Positions 27,171-36,374 of a stretch of 53,830 bases of DNA are shown here, one piece after another. The translations under genes and the position numbers were made by a program. The notes under the pieces are model-generated. The model searched no databases. It saw nothing but the letters and a program-made list of their open reading frames with translations, and was not told where the DNA came from. The DNA lies in assembly GCF_014190915.1 (NCBI RefSeq), contig NZ_JACHVU010000021.1, positions 1 through 53,830 of the forward strand. Direction: 5' to 3'. How positions within the stretch are numbered: position 1 is the first letter of the stretch; every line of letters begins with the position of its first letter. This DNA comes from Mycolicibacterium iranicum (GTDB taxonomy: Bacteria > Actinomycetota > Actinomycetes > Mycobacteriales > Mycobacteriaceae).

Positions 27171-28160
27171 ATGATCAGCCCGACGCGCTGGAGAATCGCG
27201 CTTGCTGTTGTGTTGGCTTCTGTATTGAGTTTCCTGACAGTGCATGTCGGCCCGGCCGCGTCGGCACAACCTCAGGGCGCGCACATCACCGGCATCGAGC
27301 ACGTCAACGAGCGGTGGGACAAGGTGTCGGTGTTCTCCCCGTCGATGAACAAGGTCGTCGTCAACGACGTGTACAAGGCGGCCAAGCCGGGTGCCCCGAC
27401 CTTCTATCTTCTGCCCGGCATCGACGGCGGCGACGACCTGGCCGGCGGCGGGATCGCCCCCGGTGGCAAGAGCTGGTTCGGGATGACCGACATCCAAGGC
27501 TTTTTCGCCGACAAGAACGTCAACGTCGTGTCGCCGCTCGGCGGCCCCTACAGCTGGTACACGAACTGGGTCGCCGATCCCAGCAAGCAGTACCAGACCT
27601 ACATGACCCAGGAACTGCCCCCGCTGATCAACGAGGAGTACGACACCAACGGCAAGAACGGTGTCGGTGGGCTCTCCAGCACCGGGGGCACGGCACTCGA
27701 CTACGCGGTCCAGATGCCCGGCATGTACCAGGGTGTCGGCTCCTACAGCGGCTTCCTCACCCCCTCCGACAACGCCGGGCAGGTCGCCCTGACGCTGTCC
27801 AGCGGCGGCGCCAGCGCCGACGCGATGTGGGGGCCGCAGGGCGGGCCGCTGTGGGTGGCCCACGACCCGTCGAAGAACGTCGAAAAGCTGCGCGGTGTCG
27901 CCATTTACGTCGCGGCGTCCGCGTCGGGCAACATCGGTTCCGTCGACCGTCTGCCTCCGAATTTCGGACCGAACATCACCGGGGGCTTCATCGAGCGCAT
28001 CGTCGCCGACAGCACCCGGGTGTTCGCCGACAGGGCTGCGGCAGCGGGCGTTCCGGTCACCTACGTGGTGCGACCCGACGGTTCGCACACGTGGGGTCTG
28101 TTCGAGTCGGAGATGCAGGAATCGTGGAACACCACGATCGGTCCGGCGCTGGGCGTCTGA
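27171..28160 (+). CDS. Secreted esterase/mycolyltransferase-like protein (Ag85 fold)
   Basis: Seen: 329 residues. Signal peptide (1-33, cleavage near ASAQP). Alpha/beta-hydrolase domain with TFYLLPGIDGGDDLAGGGI, VVSPLGGPYSWYTNW, nucleophile Ser169 in VGGLSSTGGTALDYA and catalytic His306 in DGSHTWGLFESEM. These are the hallmarks of the antigen 85/corynomycolyltransferase family, which act on trehalose mycolates in the cell wall. It is shorter in its substrate-binding features than Ag85 and could be a plain esterase of the same fold. Possible leaderless mRNA. Convergent with the TenA-like gene one base away. Confidence 0.9.
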   Translation: MISPTRWRIALAVVLASVLSFLTVHVGPAASAQPQGAHITGIEHVNERWDKVSVFSPSMNKVVVNDVYKAAKPGAPTFYLLPGIDGGDDLAGGGIAPGGKSWFGMTDIQGFFADKNVNVVSPLGGPYSWYTNWVADPSKQYQTYMTQELPPLINEEYDTNGKNGVGGLSSTGGTALDYAVQMPGMYQGVGSYSGFLTPSDNAGQVALTLSSGGASADAMWGPQGGPLWVAHDPSKNVEKLRGVAIYVAASASGNIGSVDRLPPNFGPNITGGFIERIVADSTRVFADRAAAAGVPVTYVVRPDGSHTWGLFESEMQESWNTTIGPALGV

Positions 28161-28161
28161 C

Positions 28162-28731
28162 TCAGGCGCCCGGGAGGGCCATGTCCCAGAAGGCGATCTC
28201 GCTCCTGAGGACCTCGGCTATCACGTCGTCCTGACCCTCAGGCGTCGCCAGTTCGCCGAGAAGTTCGACGTATGCGGCGAATTCCGGGACGGTCCAGTGC
28301 TCGACGAACTCACGGTACGGCGATGACTCGGAGGCCGCCGTGGACCACGCGAGTAGGTAGACCCGTTCGACGACCCAGAGCGCGGTGACCGCCGTGTGGT
28401 AGGGGGCGGCGTCAAGTCGTTGCAGGAGTTGGCGATACGCCAGTGTCGCCGGCAGCGGCGGCTGGTCCATGTCGATCCCGCGATGAGCCGCCTGGTCCTC
28501 GAACCAGTCCAGCTCGGACACCAGGGCGGCGCATCCACCGACCAGCGCCGAGTGGGCAGGACGCGGTGCGCGGGCGAGCAGCCGCGCCTGGAATGCCAGC
28601 AGGTCGGCGACGAAGATCGCATCCTGTGCCAGCCATCTGTCGAAATCCGCGTCGCTGAGGGTGCCGTCACGCACGGCGATCAGAAAGCGATGCCGGGTGG
28701 CAGCAGACCACAATTCATCGAGCACGGTCAC
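28162..28731 (-). CDS. TenA-like (thiaminase II/haem-oxygenase fold) protein
   Basis: Seen: 189 residues, all helical, with LWSAATRHRFLIAVRDGTLS, FDRWLAQDAIFVADLLAFQA and the C-terminal SEIAFWDMAL typical of the TenA/THI-4 family. The catalytic Cys of true TenA thiaminases is not evident, so it may be a non-thiaminase member. Starts with GTG overlapping the MerR stop by four bases (GTGA). Last gene of the six-gene monooxygenase operon. A role in cofactor salvage or as a regulator is inferred from the family name only. Confidence 0.8.
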   Translation of the reverse strand: MTVLDELWSAATRHRFLIAVRDGTLSDADFDRWLAQDAIFVADLLAFQARLLARAPRPAHSALVGGCAALVSELDWFEDQAAHRGIDMDQPPLPATLAYRQLLQRLDAAPYHTAVTALWVVERVYLLAWSTAASESSPYREFVEHWTVPEFAAYVELLGELATPEGQDDVIAEVLRSEIAFWDMALPGA

Positions 28732-29594
28732 TCCCCGGCGGCCTCTGCGCTCTTGGTGATCAGATCACCGAGCAACTGCGCGACCGTGGATTCGACGGCC
28801 GACTCGATCGAGAACGCCAAGGTCGCCCCGACCGCGGACACCGCCTGGGTGCGGAATCGGACCAACGTGGTGATCAGCTCGGCGACCTCGACATCGTCGG
28901 GCACGGCCGCGCCGGGGTTGATCTTGTCGATGACGGCGTCCAGGCCGGCTTGGACCAGGATCTCGCTGATCCGGTCGAGCAGAGGACCCACCTCGACGTG
29001 GACATCGATGAGTTTGTCGAGAGCCACGCCGTACTGCCGGATCTCGGTGAAGGCCTCCACCAGGGTGGGCCGCACGATGGTGGCGTGCTCGTCGTCCTCG
29101 ATCCGAATGATGCCGAGGCCGACCATGCGGTCGAACCCGGCCGGGTCGTCGATCAACCGGTGCGCCTGGGCGAGCGTCATCCGCTGCGGCTTCTCGGTGG
29201 CCCAGCTGCCCGCGATCGCCGACTCGAGACCCAGCATGTCGCCGAGGTCCTTGCCCTGCTCCCAGGCCGACAGCATCTCGTTGACGTGGGCGATGTTGTA
29301 GCCGCGATCGAGCATCGACGTGATCAGGCGCAGCCGGGTCAGGTGCGTGTCGTTGAACAGCGCGATCCGCCCGACCCGAAGCGGCGGATGCAGCAGACCG
29401 CGGTCGCGGTACACGCGGATGTTGCGCGTCGTGGTGCCCGCCAGCCTGGCCAGTTCGTCGATCCGGTACTCACCCGATTCGGCCGACCCGTGCGGTTGCA
29501 CCGCGGCGTCGAACAGCTGGGACACCGCATTCTCGATCACATCGCGCGAACCGCGGCGGATCCTGCGCAGGATCGTCGGGATGGGACCGGACAT
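28728..29594 (-). CDS. MerR-family transcriptional regulator
   Basis: Seen: 288 residues. MerR winged helix near residues 42-110: YRIDELARLAGTTTRNIRVY, RDRGLLHPPLRVGRIALFND, then a long helical effector domain. The ~40-residue extension before the DNA-binding domain is unusual. No Cys pattern for metal sensing. It starts seven bases after the monooxygenase stop within the operon and probably controls it in response to an organic ligand. The ATG has a purine-rich stretch upstream. Confidence 0.88.
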   Translation of the reverse strand: MSGPIPTILRRIRRGSRDVIENAVSQLFDAAVQPHGSAESGEYRIDELARLAGTTTRNIRVYRDRGLLHPPLRVGRIALFNDTHLTRLRLITSMLDRGYNIAHVNEMLSAWEQGKDLGDMLGLESAIAGSWATEKPQRMTLAQAHRLIDDPAGFDRMVGLGIIRIEDDEHATIVRPTLVEAFTEIRQYGVALDKLIDVHVEVGPLLDRISEILVQAGLDAVIDKINPGAAVPDDVEVAELITTLVRFRTQAVSAVGATLAFSIESAVESTVAQLLGDLITKSAEAAGE

Positions 29595-29601
29595 GTCGTC
29601 C

Positions 29602-31104
29602 TCAGGCCGTCGACGTCGCGACCCGCGGCGACGCGTCGTGCGCCACCGCGTCGAAGTCCTCGAACCGAATCCGTCGCATCTGTCGAAGATACTGGGTCGC
29701 GAAACCCGGGTACATCGAGGCGTTGAATCCGTCGGCCGTCAAATACCAGCTGTTGCAGCCCGACATCCAGGTCGTCCTGGTCAGCCGTTCCTGCAGCTTG
29801 TCGTTGTACCTGGCCTGGACGTCGGCGCGCACGTCGAGGTAGCGCAGATTCTGGTGCACGATCGTCGTGATGGCGGTGACCGCGTAGTCGATCTGCCCCT
29901 CGACGTACACCAGCAGCGAGTTGTGTCCCGGTCCCGAGTTGGGCCCGGTCATGAAGAACAGGTTCGGATAGCCGTGGGCGCTCGCGCTCTTGTACGCCTC
30001 GGCATGGTCGGCCCATTCCTGCTGCAGTGACCGGCCGCCCAGCCCGGTGACCGGAAACGGCGGCCCCGACAGATGGACGTCGTAGCCGGTGGCGAACACG
30101 ATCGCGTCGAGATGGTGCTCGACGCCGTCGCTGGTCCGGATTCCGACCGGGCTCAGCGTCGCGATCGGCCAGTCGATCAGCTTGCAGTTCTCCCGCTGCA
30201 GCGCCGGGTAGTACTCGCTGGACATCAACATGCGCTTGCAACCCGGGGTGAAGTCGGGGGTCAGCTGACGCCGCATCCACGGATCCTTGACCTGCGCGCG
30301 CAGATGCGACCTGCCGAGACGGGCGACCAGTCCCGACAGCGGCGATTTCCACACCAGTGCCGTCGCGGTGGCTTCGTGGCCCCAGTACAGCGCCTGGCGG
30401 GCAATCTCCTGTGTGACAGGCATTTTGGCGAACAGTGTCTGCACCGCTGCCGGCATCGGGACGTCGAGGCGGGGGAGCACCCAGCCGGGGGTCCGCTGGA
30501 AGACCTTCACGAAGGCGGCCGTCTTGACCAACTCGGGGACGATCTGCACTGCGCTTGCTCCGGTACCGATGACCGCGACCCGCTTGCCGGTGAAGTCGTA
30601 GTCGTGGTCCCAGTCCGCGCTGTGGATCGTGTGACCCTCGTAGGTGTCGACACCCCGGATGTCGGGGAGCTTGTGATCGGCCAGTGGTCCCGAGGCCAGC
30701 ACCACGGTCCGTGCCAGCAGGTGTGTGCCCTCCGCCGTCGTCGCGGTCCACACGCCGGCGTACTCGTCGAAGCTCAGGCCGCTGACCTCGGTGCCGAACC
30801 GGATGAGCGGGCGCAGCCCGTGGTCGTCGGTCAGAGCCTCGATGTGGTCGCAGATCTCACGACCGGACGGATAGGCCCGCGACCATGACGCGTTCTTGGC
30901 GAAGGAGAACGAGTAGAGCAGCGACGGGATGTCGCAGGCGACACCGGGATAGGTGTTGTCGCGCCAGGTCCCGCCGACCCGGTCGCCGCGTTCGACGATG
31001 ACGATGTCGTCGATCCCGGCTTCCCGGAGCTTGATGGCGGTGCCGAGCCCGGTGAATCCGGCGCCGACGATGAGGGTTTCGTGGACGTGCTGAGGATCGG
31101 TCAC
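29602..31104 (-). CDS. Flavin-containing Baeyer-Villiger-type monooxygenase
   Basis: Uses FAD, NADPH and O2 to insert oxygen into ketones, or oxidise heteroatoms. Seen: 500 residues. FAD motif GAGFTGLGTA (14-23), NADPH motif GTGASAVQIVP (180-190) and the fingerprint Y155-x-G-x3-H161-x3-W165, a Phe-to-Tyr variant of the BVMO signature FxGxxxHxxxW. VGGTWRDNTYPGVACD is typical of MymA/EthA relatives. The start is GTG. Three bases separate its start from the diiron gene stop upstream. Confidence 0.92.
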   Translation of the reverse strand: MTDPQHVHETLIVGAGFTGLGTAIKLREAGIDDIVIVERGDRVGGTWRDNTYPGVACDIPSLLYSFSFAKNASWSRAYPSGREICDHIEALTDDHGLRPLIRFGTEVSGLSFDEYAGVWTATTAEGTHLLARTVVLASGPLADHKLPDIRGVDTYEGHTIHSADWDHDYDFTGKRVAVIGTGASAVQIVPELVKTAAFVKVFQRTPGWVLPRLDVPMPAAVQTLFAKMPVTQEIARQALYWGHEATATALVWKSPLSGLVARLGRSHLRAQVKDPWMRRQLTPDFTPGCKRMLMSSEYYPALQRENCKLIDWPIATLSPVGIRTSDGVEHHLDAIVFATGYDVHLSGPPFPVTGLGGRSLQQEWADHAEAYKSASAHGYPNLFFMTGPNSGPGHNSLLVYVEGQIDYAVTAITTIVHQNLRYLDVRADVQARYNDKLQERLTRTTWMSGCNSWYLTADGFNASMYPGFATQYLRQMRRIRFEDFDAVAHDASPRVATSTA

Positions 31105-31107
31105 GGG

Positions 31108-32046
31108 TCAGGCCGCCGGCTCGTGGGTCAGTTCCTTGAACCAGCTCGGGATCGGCTTCAACAACGCCTTCGGATACAGCTCCGATGCCCGCACCATCGT
31201 GTTGGCCAGCAGATGGTAGGGGTGGCGGGGTTTGACGACCATCGCCGCATGCCGGCGCAGCACCCGGTAGGTAGGCACCCGGTGGGTGAACTCACCGCGT
31301 TCACCGAGGGTCTGAAAGCGCTTGACCGCGTTGTAGAGTCGTTCGGGTTCCAGACCCATGCCGACGATCTCGTTGCGGATGCGGTTGAGCAGCGGGATGT
31401 ACATGATGGCACCGAGGATCAGGCCGGGGGTCGCCACGCTGCCGATGAACTCGATGGCCAGCCGCCGGAGATCGGCGTGCCCGATCATGTTCAGCACCTC
31501 GAAATCGACAGCGATGTGCCGTGATTCGTCGTTGTTGATCTTCTCGAAGACCTGATGGCACACCGGGTCGTCGACCTCTTCGAGCAGGAACTTCAGCAGC
31601 GCACCGTCCAGGGCCACCTCCAGCATCGGGATCACGGTGCCCAGAATCGACAGAGACATGTCGTCGGCATAGGTGTCCAGCCAGTCCATGGCCAGCCGGA
31701 TGTTGACGTTGGGTTCAGGCATCTCGACAGTCGCTCCGCTCTCGTCGGTGTCGAGCATGCCCCACCGCTTCATCAACGCCAGTTCGGCATTCGCGTGCCG
31801 CTGCTCCTCGGCGTGGAAGTAGCGGTAGATCTCGGCGATCGTCGGGGTGGGCGCCTTCTTGGCCAGTGCCGCGAAGCCGCGGGCGCCGATGTTCTCGATC
31901 CAGCAGAGGTCGGCCATGAAGGCCTTGAGCTTCGGCCGCTGCTCGTCGGTGATCTTCTCGGCGCCGGGGGCGTCCCAGTCGATGTCGGCCAGGGCCCACT
32001 GCCGGTCCTTGATCTTCGCCAGCATGATGTCCATGTCGATGGCCAC
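31108..32046 (-). CDS. AurF-like diiron oxygenase (ferritin-like)
   Basis: Seen: 312 residues from GTG 32046, with GGAGG five bases upstream (TAGGAGGACCT). Helical ferritin-like fold with iron-ligand motifs EEQRHANAEL and NDESRHIAVDFEVLN, the latter fitting the DExRH signature of AurF-type diiron N-oxygenases. GRGEFTHRVPTYRVLRRH-type basic helices follow. The frame is open far upstream (to 34845), but that extension is antisense to other genes. Position between SDR and BVMO suggests the two oxygenases act on the same substrate class. Confidence 0.85.
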   Translation of the reverse strand: MAIDMDIMLAKIKDRQWALADIDWDAPGAEKITDEQRPKLKAFMADLCWIENIGARGFAALAKKAPTPTIAEIYRYFHAEEQRHANAELALMKRWGMLDTDESGATVEMPEPNVNIRLAMDWLDTYADDMSLSILGTVIPMLEVALDGALLKFLLEEVDDPVCHQVFEKINNDESRHIAVDFEVLNMIGHADLRRLAIEFIGSVATPGLILGAIMYIPLLNRIRNEIVGMGLEPERLYNAVKRFQTLGERGEFTHRVPTYRVLRRHAAMVVKPRHPYHLLANTMVRASELYPKALLKPIPSWFKELTHEPAA

Positions 32047-32054
32047 AGGTCCTC

Positions 32055-32873
32055 CTAGGTGGTGATGCGGGTGGCGAGACCCGCGGCGCGGGTGTACACC
32101 GTCGGGGTGAAACGCTTGATCCCCCAACCGATCCGGGCTTCGGGATTCGGCATGCAGTAGAGACCGCCGCGGTCGAGGGTGTCCAGACACGTTCGCGCGA
32201 CGCGGTCGGCCGGGAATCCGGTGATCCGCATGAGCCGGTCGGCCAGTTGGGTCGTCTGGGCCGGGATCCGACCGGAACTGACGATGTTGGTCTTCACGAA
32301 GGTCGGGCACAGCACCGTCACGGTGATGCCGGTGCCCGCCAGCTCGGCGGCCAGTGTCTCCGACAGCGACAGGGTGCCTGCCTTGCTGACGTTGTAGGCG
32401 GCCATGCCCGGGGCGGCGCCGAACGCGGCGGCGGATGCGACGTTGATGATGCCTGCCGGACGACCGGCTTCCCGCAGGAGGGGTGCGAACACGTGGCAGC
32501 CGTGGATCGGTCCCCACAGGTTGATGTCCAGGACCCAGCGCCAGTCGCCGAGCTCCGCGTCGCCGATGACGGCCCCGCCGGCGCCGACACCGGCGTTGTT
32601 GATGACGAGTGACGGTGGGCCCCCGAACCACGACTGTGCCTCGTCGGCAAGGCGATACATCTCGTCGACATCGGTGACGTCGCAGCGCAGGGGGAGTGCC
32701 GCAGCGCCGATCTCGTCGGCCGTGGCCTTGGCGGCGTCGAGGTCGATGTCGCTGCACACCACCCGTCCGCCTCGACGTGCCAGCTCGATCGCGAACGCGG
32801 CGCCGATGCCACTGCCTGCGCCGGTGACGACCGCGTCGGCGTCCTGGGAGCGTTTCGTCCCGAAGGGCCACAT
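32055..32873 (-). CDS. Short-chain dehydrogenase/reductase
   Basis: Seen: 272 residues. Rossmann motif VVTGAGSGIGAAFA (16-29), NNAG (about 90-93), catalytic YNVSK with Ser upstream, and a C-terminus of about 40 residues (MRITGFPADRVARTCLDTLD) common in MymA-operon SDRs such as Rv3085. Oxidises alcohols or reduces ketones with NAD(P). Eight bases upstream of the diiron gene and three bases after the hydrolase; second gene of the operon. Confidence 0.9.
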   Translation of the reverse strand: MWPFGTKRSQDADAVVTGAGSGIGAAFAIELARRGGRVVCSDIDLDAAKATADEIGAAALPLRCDVTDVDEMYRLADEAQSWFGGPPSLVINNAGVGAGGAVIGDAELGDWRWVLDINLWGPIHGCHVFAPLLREAGRPAGIINVASAAAFGAAPGMAAYNVSKAGTLSLSETLAAELAGTGITVTVLCPTFVKTNIVSSGRIPAQTTQLADRLMRITGFPADRVARTCLDTLDRGGLYCMPNPEARIGWGIKRFTPTVYTRAAGLATRITT

Positions 32874-32876
32874 GGG

Positions 32877-33905
32877 TCAGCCCGCCTGTTCGATGTCGTG
32901 TGAGCGCAGGGCGTCGGCGACGAAGCCGGCGATCTTCTGCATCGCGGGGGTGGCTTCCGGGGTGAGTCGCGGCAGCGCCTGGAAGACATGCACCTGGTCG
33001 GGCCAGATCTGGAGTTCGCACGGGGTGCCGGAACTTCCGAGATCCTCGGCGAGGGCGAGGGCATCGGCGGCGAGCATCTCCGCACCGCCGGCCTGGATCA
33101 GTGTGGGCGGCAGCGTCCGTCCACCGGCCACGTCGAGCCGCAGCCGCGGGTGACCGGATTCTGTTCCGGTGCAGTATAACTGGATGAGTCGAGCGGCATC
33201 GCGGGAACGGATGGCGGGGTCGGGGCGGTCCTTCTCGCGGGATCGGGCCAAGCCGAAGGTCAGATCCACCAGCGGGGACATCAGCACGAGGCCGGCCGGG
33301 TGACGGACGTCGGGCTGCAGCAGGAGGTCGACGGCGAGATGTCCGCCGGCCGAGTCTCCGGCCACCACGATCTGGTCGGGGGCGATACCGCACCGTTCCG
33401 TGAGCCAGTCCCAGCCGTTGCGGACATCGTCTGCGGCGGTGGGGAATCGGTGCTTCGGGGCCAGTCGGTAGTCGATGCTGAAGACAGGCAGTCCGGTGAG
33501 TTGTGACAGCCATGCCGTGAGTCGCCGGTGGGTGCGGGGTGAGCACAGGACGAAGCCGCTGCCGTGGACGAAGTAGATCGCGCGGTCTGTCGCTGTGCGG
33601 GACACGCCGGCCCCGTACACCCACTCGCCGATGACGCGTCGGCCGTCGGGGGTGGTGGTGTCGACCCGGACAGCCTTGGTGTTGGCCAGGGACGGGCCGA
33701 AGGTGTCCATGATGCGGGCGACGATCTGGCGGGAGGTCCACAGGCCCCACGCCTGGTCGGGTGGAAGCACGCTGCTGATCTGTCGCAAGGTCAGGCTGCT
33801 GACATAGGCCGCTCCCCGGGAGCGCCAGGAACCGCGTTTCGCCGACTGCGCCGACTCGTCGTTGAGCACCCGACGGATACAACTCGCAATGATGACATTT
33901 GTCAA
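32877..33905 (-). CDS. Alpha/beta hydrolase, HSL/LipR-like esterase
   Basis: Seen: 342 residues. Oxyanion-hole motif HGSGF (His-Gly type), nucleophile Ser in VVAGDSAGGHLAVDLL, Asp and His in the C-terminal part (LQIWPDQVHVFQAL). This is the hormone-sensitive-lipase family pattern, as in LipR (Rv3084) of the MymA operon. The likely start is TTG 33905, preceded by AGGGA. First gene of the six-gene operon; its promoter shares the 121-bp space with imuA' and its SOS box. Confidence 0.88.
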   Translation of the reverse strand: MTNVIIASCIRRVLNDESAQSAKRGSWRSRGAAYVSSLTLRQISSVLPPDQAWGLWTSRQIVARIMDTFGPSLANTKAVRVDTTTPDGRRVIGEWVYGAGVSRTATDRAIYFVHGSGFVLCSPRTHRRLTAWLSQLTGLPVFSIDYRLAPKHRFPTAADDVRNGWDWLTERCGIAPDQIVVAGDSAGGHLAVDLLLQPDVRHPAGLVLMSPLVDLTFGLARSREKDRPDPAIRSRDAARLIQLYCTGTESGHPRLRLDVAGGRTLPPTLIQAGGAEMLAADALALAEDLGSSGTPCELQIWPDQVHVFQALPRLTPEATPAMQKIAGFVADALRSHDIEQAG

Positions 33906-33974
33906 TGTCCCTATTGCGCGGTGGCACCGTCCATCTTGTTGACGCTGTCGGTGGGTGGGTGTTTACTGGCTTCA

Positions 33975-33990
33975 TCGAACAAAGTTTCGA
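33975..33990 (+). promoter_or_regulatory. SOS box (LexA site) of imuA'-imuB
   Basis: Seen: TCGAAC-AAAG-TTTCGA, one mismatch from the mycobacterial SOS box TCGAAC(N4)GTTCGA, 37 bases before the imuA' start. Known: imuA', imuB and dnaE2 are LexA-controlled in M. tuberculosis. Confidence 0.88.
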
Positions 33991-34026
33991 ATAACGCAAG
34001 TGTCGGATGGTGTGAAAGGTGCTGTT

Positions 34027-34728
34027 GTGACGACACCACAAGGTCTGAATCGGTGTCCGGTCACGCGCGCTGAGCAGGTAGAACAGCTGCGCAAGCAGAT
34101 CGCGTCGGTACCCAGCAAGGTGGGGGGAAGTCGTCGGGCCGTTGCGCCGGTTCCCGAGCCTTCGCCGACGCCGGATTCTTTGCTGCCGGTGCCCGAATCG
34201 CTGGCTGAAGTGCTTCCGGATTCGTTGCCCCGGGGAACGGTGGCGGTCGTTTCGGGGGCTCGATCGCTGCAGCTGAGCATGATCGCGGCGGTGACGGCCG
34301 ACGGCGGCCACGTCGCGATCATCGGCCAGCCCGACACCGGGCTGTTGGCTGCCGTCGAGATGGGCGCCGATCTGAGCAGGATCGCGGTCATTCCCGAACC
34401 GGGTGCCGACCCGGTCGAGGTGGCGGCGGTGCTGATGGACGGAATGGATCTCGTGGTCCTCGGACTGGGAGGCCGAACGGTGCCGGCGACCCGGGCCAGG
34501 GCAGTGGTGGCCCGGGCGCGGCAGCGGGGGTGCACGCTGCTCGTGACCGACGGGGACTGGCAGGGCGCGTCCGCTCGGCTGGCCGCGCGCGTCAGCGGAT
34601 ACGAGATCGCAGGCGGTCGCGACGGGATGCCGCCGGCTCCGGGGTGCGGACGGATCAGCAGGGTGCGGTTGACCATGCGGGCCCGGGGCCGTTCCGTCGG
34701 CCGCCCGGCGCGCGCCGTGGGCGGATGA
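34027..34728 (+). CDS. imuA': ImuA', mutasome accessory protein
   Basis: Works with ImuB and DnaE2 in damage-induced mutagenesis. Seen: 233 residues from GTG 34027, beginning TTPQGLNRCPVTRAEQVEQL, with IASVPSKVGGSRRAVAPVPE typical of mycobacterial ImuA' (Rv3395c). A degenerate RecA-like core (GTVAVVSGARSLQLSMIAAV) lacks a full Walker A motif, as is normal for this protein. The frame is open to 33955, but the extension overlaps the SOS box. One base separates it from imuB. Confidence 0.92.
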   Translation: MTTPQGLNRCPVTRAEQVEQLRKQIASVPSKVGGSRRAVAPVPEPSPTPDSLLPVPESLAEVLPDSLPRGTVAVVSGARSLQLSMIAAVTADGGHVAIIGQPDTGLLAAVEMGADLSRIAVIPEPGADPVEVAAVLMDGMDLVVLGLGGRTVPATRARAVVARARQRGCTLLVTDGDWQGASARLAARVSGYEIAGGRDGMPPAPGCGRISRVRLTMRARGRSVGRPARAVGG

Positions 34729-34729
34729 G

Positions 34730-36292
34730 ATGGCAGGCAGGGTACTGGCGCTCTGGTGCATGGATTGGCCCGCCGTGGCGGCTGCCGCGGCGGCCGAGCT
34801 GCCGCCGACGGTGCCGGTTGCGGTCACGCTGGCCAACCGGGTCATCGCGTGTTCGGCGGCGGCCCGGGCCGTGGGGGTGCGGAGGGGGTTGAGGCGTCGG
34901 GAGTCGCAGGCCCGCTGTCCCGAACTGCACGTCGCCGCCGCCGATCCCGCCAGGGACGCACGTCATTTCGAGAACGTGACGGTCGCCGTGGATGATCTGG
35001 TGCCCCGTGCGGAAGTGATGAGACCCGGGCTGCTGGCGTTGTCGGTCCGCGGTGCCGCCCGGTACTTCGGGTCCGAGCAGACCGCCGCCGAGCGACTCGT
35101 CGACGCCGTGGCCGCGGCCGGCGCCGAATGCCAGGTCGGCATCGCCGATCAGCTGCCCACCGCCGTCTTTGCGGCCAGGGCGGGCCGGATCGTCGATGCC
35201 GGTGGTGATGCGCCGTTCCTGGCGGGTCTGTCCATCCGGCAACTGGCCACCGAACCCAGCCTCGCGCCCGCCACCCGCGAAGAGCTGGTGGACCTGTTGT
35301 GGCGCATGGGGATCCGCAAGATCGGGCAGTTCGCCGAGTTGTCCCGCAGCGATGTGTCGTCCCGCTTCGGAGCCGATGCCGTCGCGGCGCACCGCATCGC
35401 CCGCGGAGAGCCAACCCGGGGTCCGTCCGGGAGGGAACCCGAGGCCGAGCTCGACGCGGTGATGAACTGCGATCCGCCTGTGGACCGGGTCGACGCGGCT
35501 GCCTTCGCGGGCAGATCGCTGGCCAGCGTGCTGCACCGGAGCCTGGAGGCGGCAGGTGTGGGCTGTACCCGGCTGGCCATCCATGCCGTCACGGCCAATG
35601 GTCAGGAGCTCGAACGTGTCTGGAGGTGCGCCGAGCCGCTGACCGAGGACGCCACCGCCGACCGGGTCCGCTGGCAATTGGACGGATGGCTGAACAGGCG
35701 CAACCCCGGCGATCGTCCCGCCGCGCCGATCACGACATTGCGTCTGCGTCCCGTCGAGGTGATCTCGGCAGAAGCATTGCAGTTGCCGCTGTGGGGCGGC
35801 GTCGGTGAAGAGGACCGGCTGCGGGCGCGGCGCGCCTTGGTGCGCGTGCAGGGTCTGCTCGGCCCCGACGCCGTCAAGGTTCCGGTGCTCAGTGGGGGGC
35901 GGGGGCCTGCCGAGCGGATCACCTTGACCTCCCTGGGAGATGAGCTTGTGCCCCAGGCGAATCCGGACCAGCCATGGCCGGGCCGGTTGCCGGAGCCGTC
36001 ACCGACTGTCCTGCTCGACGACCCGGTCGAACTGTTCGACGCCGAGGGAAACCCGGTACGGGTCACCAGCCGGGGACTTTTCTCGGCGGATCCGTTCCGT
36101 TTGCATGCTCCCGGGCGGTCCGGCCGATTGTCGTGGTGGGCGGGGCCGTGGCCGGTCGACGAACGATGGTGGGACCCCACGCAGTCGAAAAGTGGCAGGA
36201 CGGCGCGGGTCCAGGTGCTGCTCGATGCCACGCAGGCCATGCTGCTGTGCTACCGGCAGAGGAGGTGGTACCTGGAGGGAATCTATGAGTGA
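34730..36292 (+). CDS. imuB: ImuB, catalytically inactive Y-family polymerase homologue
   Basis: Hub protein that tethers DnaE2 and ImuA' to the sliding clamp. Seen: 520 residues with a Y-family-like N-terminus (RVLALWCMDWPAVAAAAAAE) lacking the full set of catalytic acidic residues. The beta-clamp-binding motif QLPLW is at 351-355. A Pro/Trp-rich C-terminal region ends with LLCYRQRRWYLEGIYE. Matches Rv3394c. Translationally coupled to imuA' and controlled by the SOS box at 33975-33990. Confidence 0.94.
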   Translation: MAGRVLALWCMDWPAVAAAAAAELPPTVPVAVTLANRVIACSAAARAVGVRRGLRRRESQARCPELHVAAADPARDARHFENVTVAVDDLVPRAEVMRPGLLALSVRGAARYFGSEQTAAERLVDAVAAAGAECQVGIADQLPTAVFAARAGRIVDAGGDAPFLAGLSIRQLATEPSLAPATREELVDLLWRMGIRKIGQFAELSRSDVSSRFGADAVAAHRIARGEPTRGPSGREPEAELDAVMNCDPPVDRVDAAAFAGRSLASVLHRSLEAAGVGCTRLAIHAVTANGQELERVWRCAEPLTEDATADRVRWQLDGWLNRRNPGDRPAAPITTLRLRPVEVISAEALQLPLWGGVGEEDRLRARRALVRVQGLLGPDAVKVPVLSGGRGPAERITLTSLGDELVPQANPDQPWPGRLPEPSPTVLLDDPVELFDAEGNPVRVTSRGLFSADPFRLHAPGRSGRLSWWAGPWPVDERWWDPTQSKSGRTARVQVLLDATQAMLLCYRQRRWYLEGIYE

Positions 36293-36374
36293 TGACACTT
36301 TGATTGCGCACAATTGAATCGCGTCCTACTGTTAGACCGTGGCTTCGGCCACTCTGACCGAGGAAGGAAGACGC

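Noticed and set aside
31108..34845. 1245-residue minus-strand ORF
   Set aside because: Only its last 312 codons (from GTG 32046) are real. The rest is out-of-frame or antisense to the SDR, hydrolase and imuA' genes.
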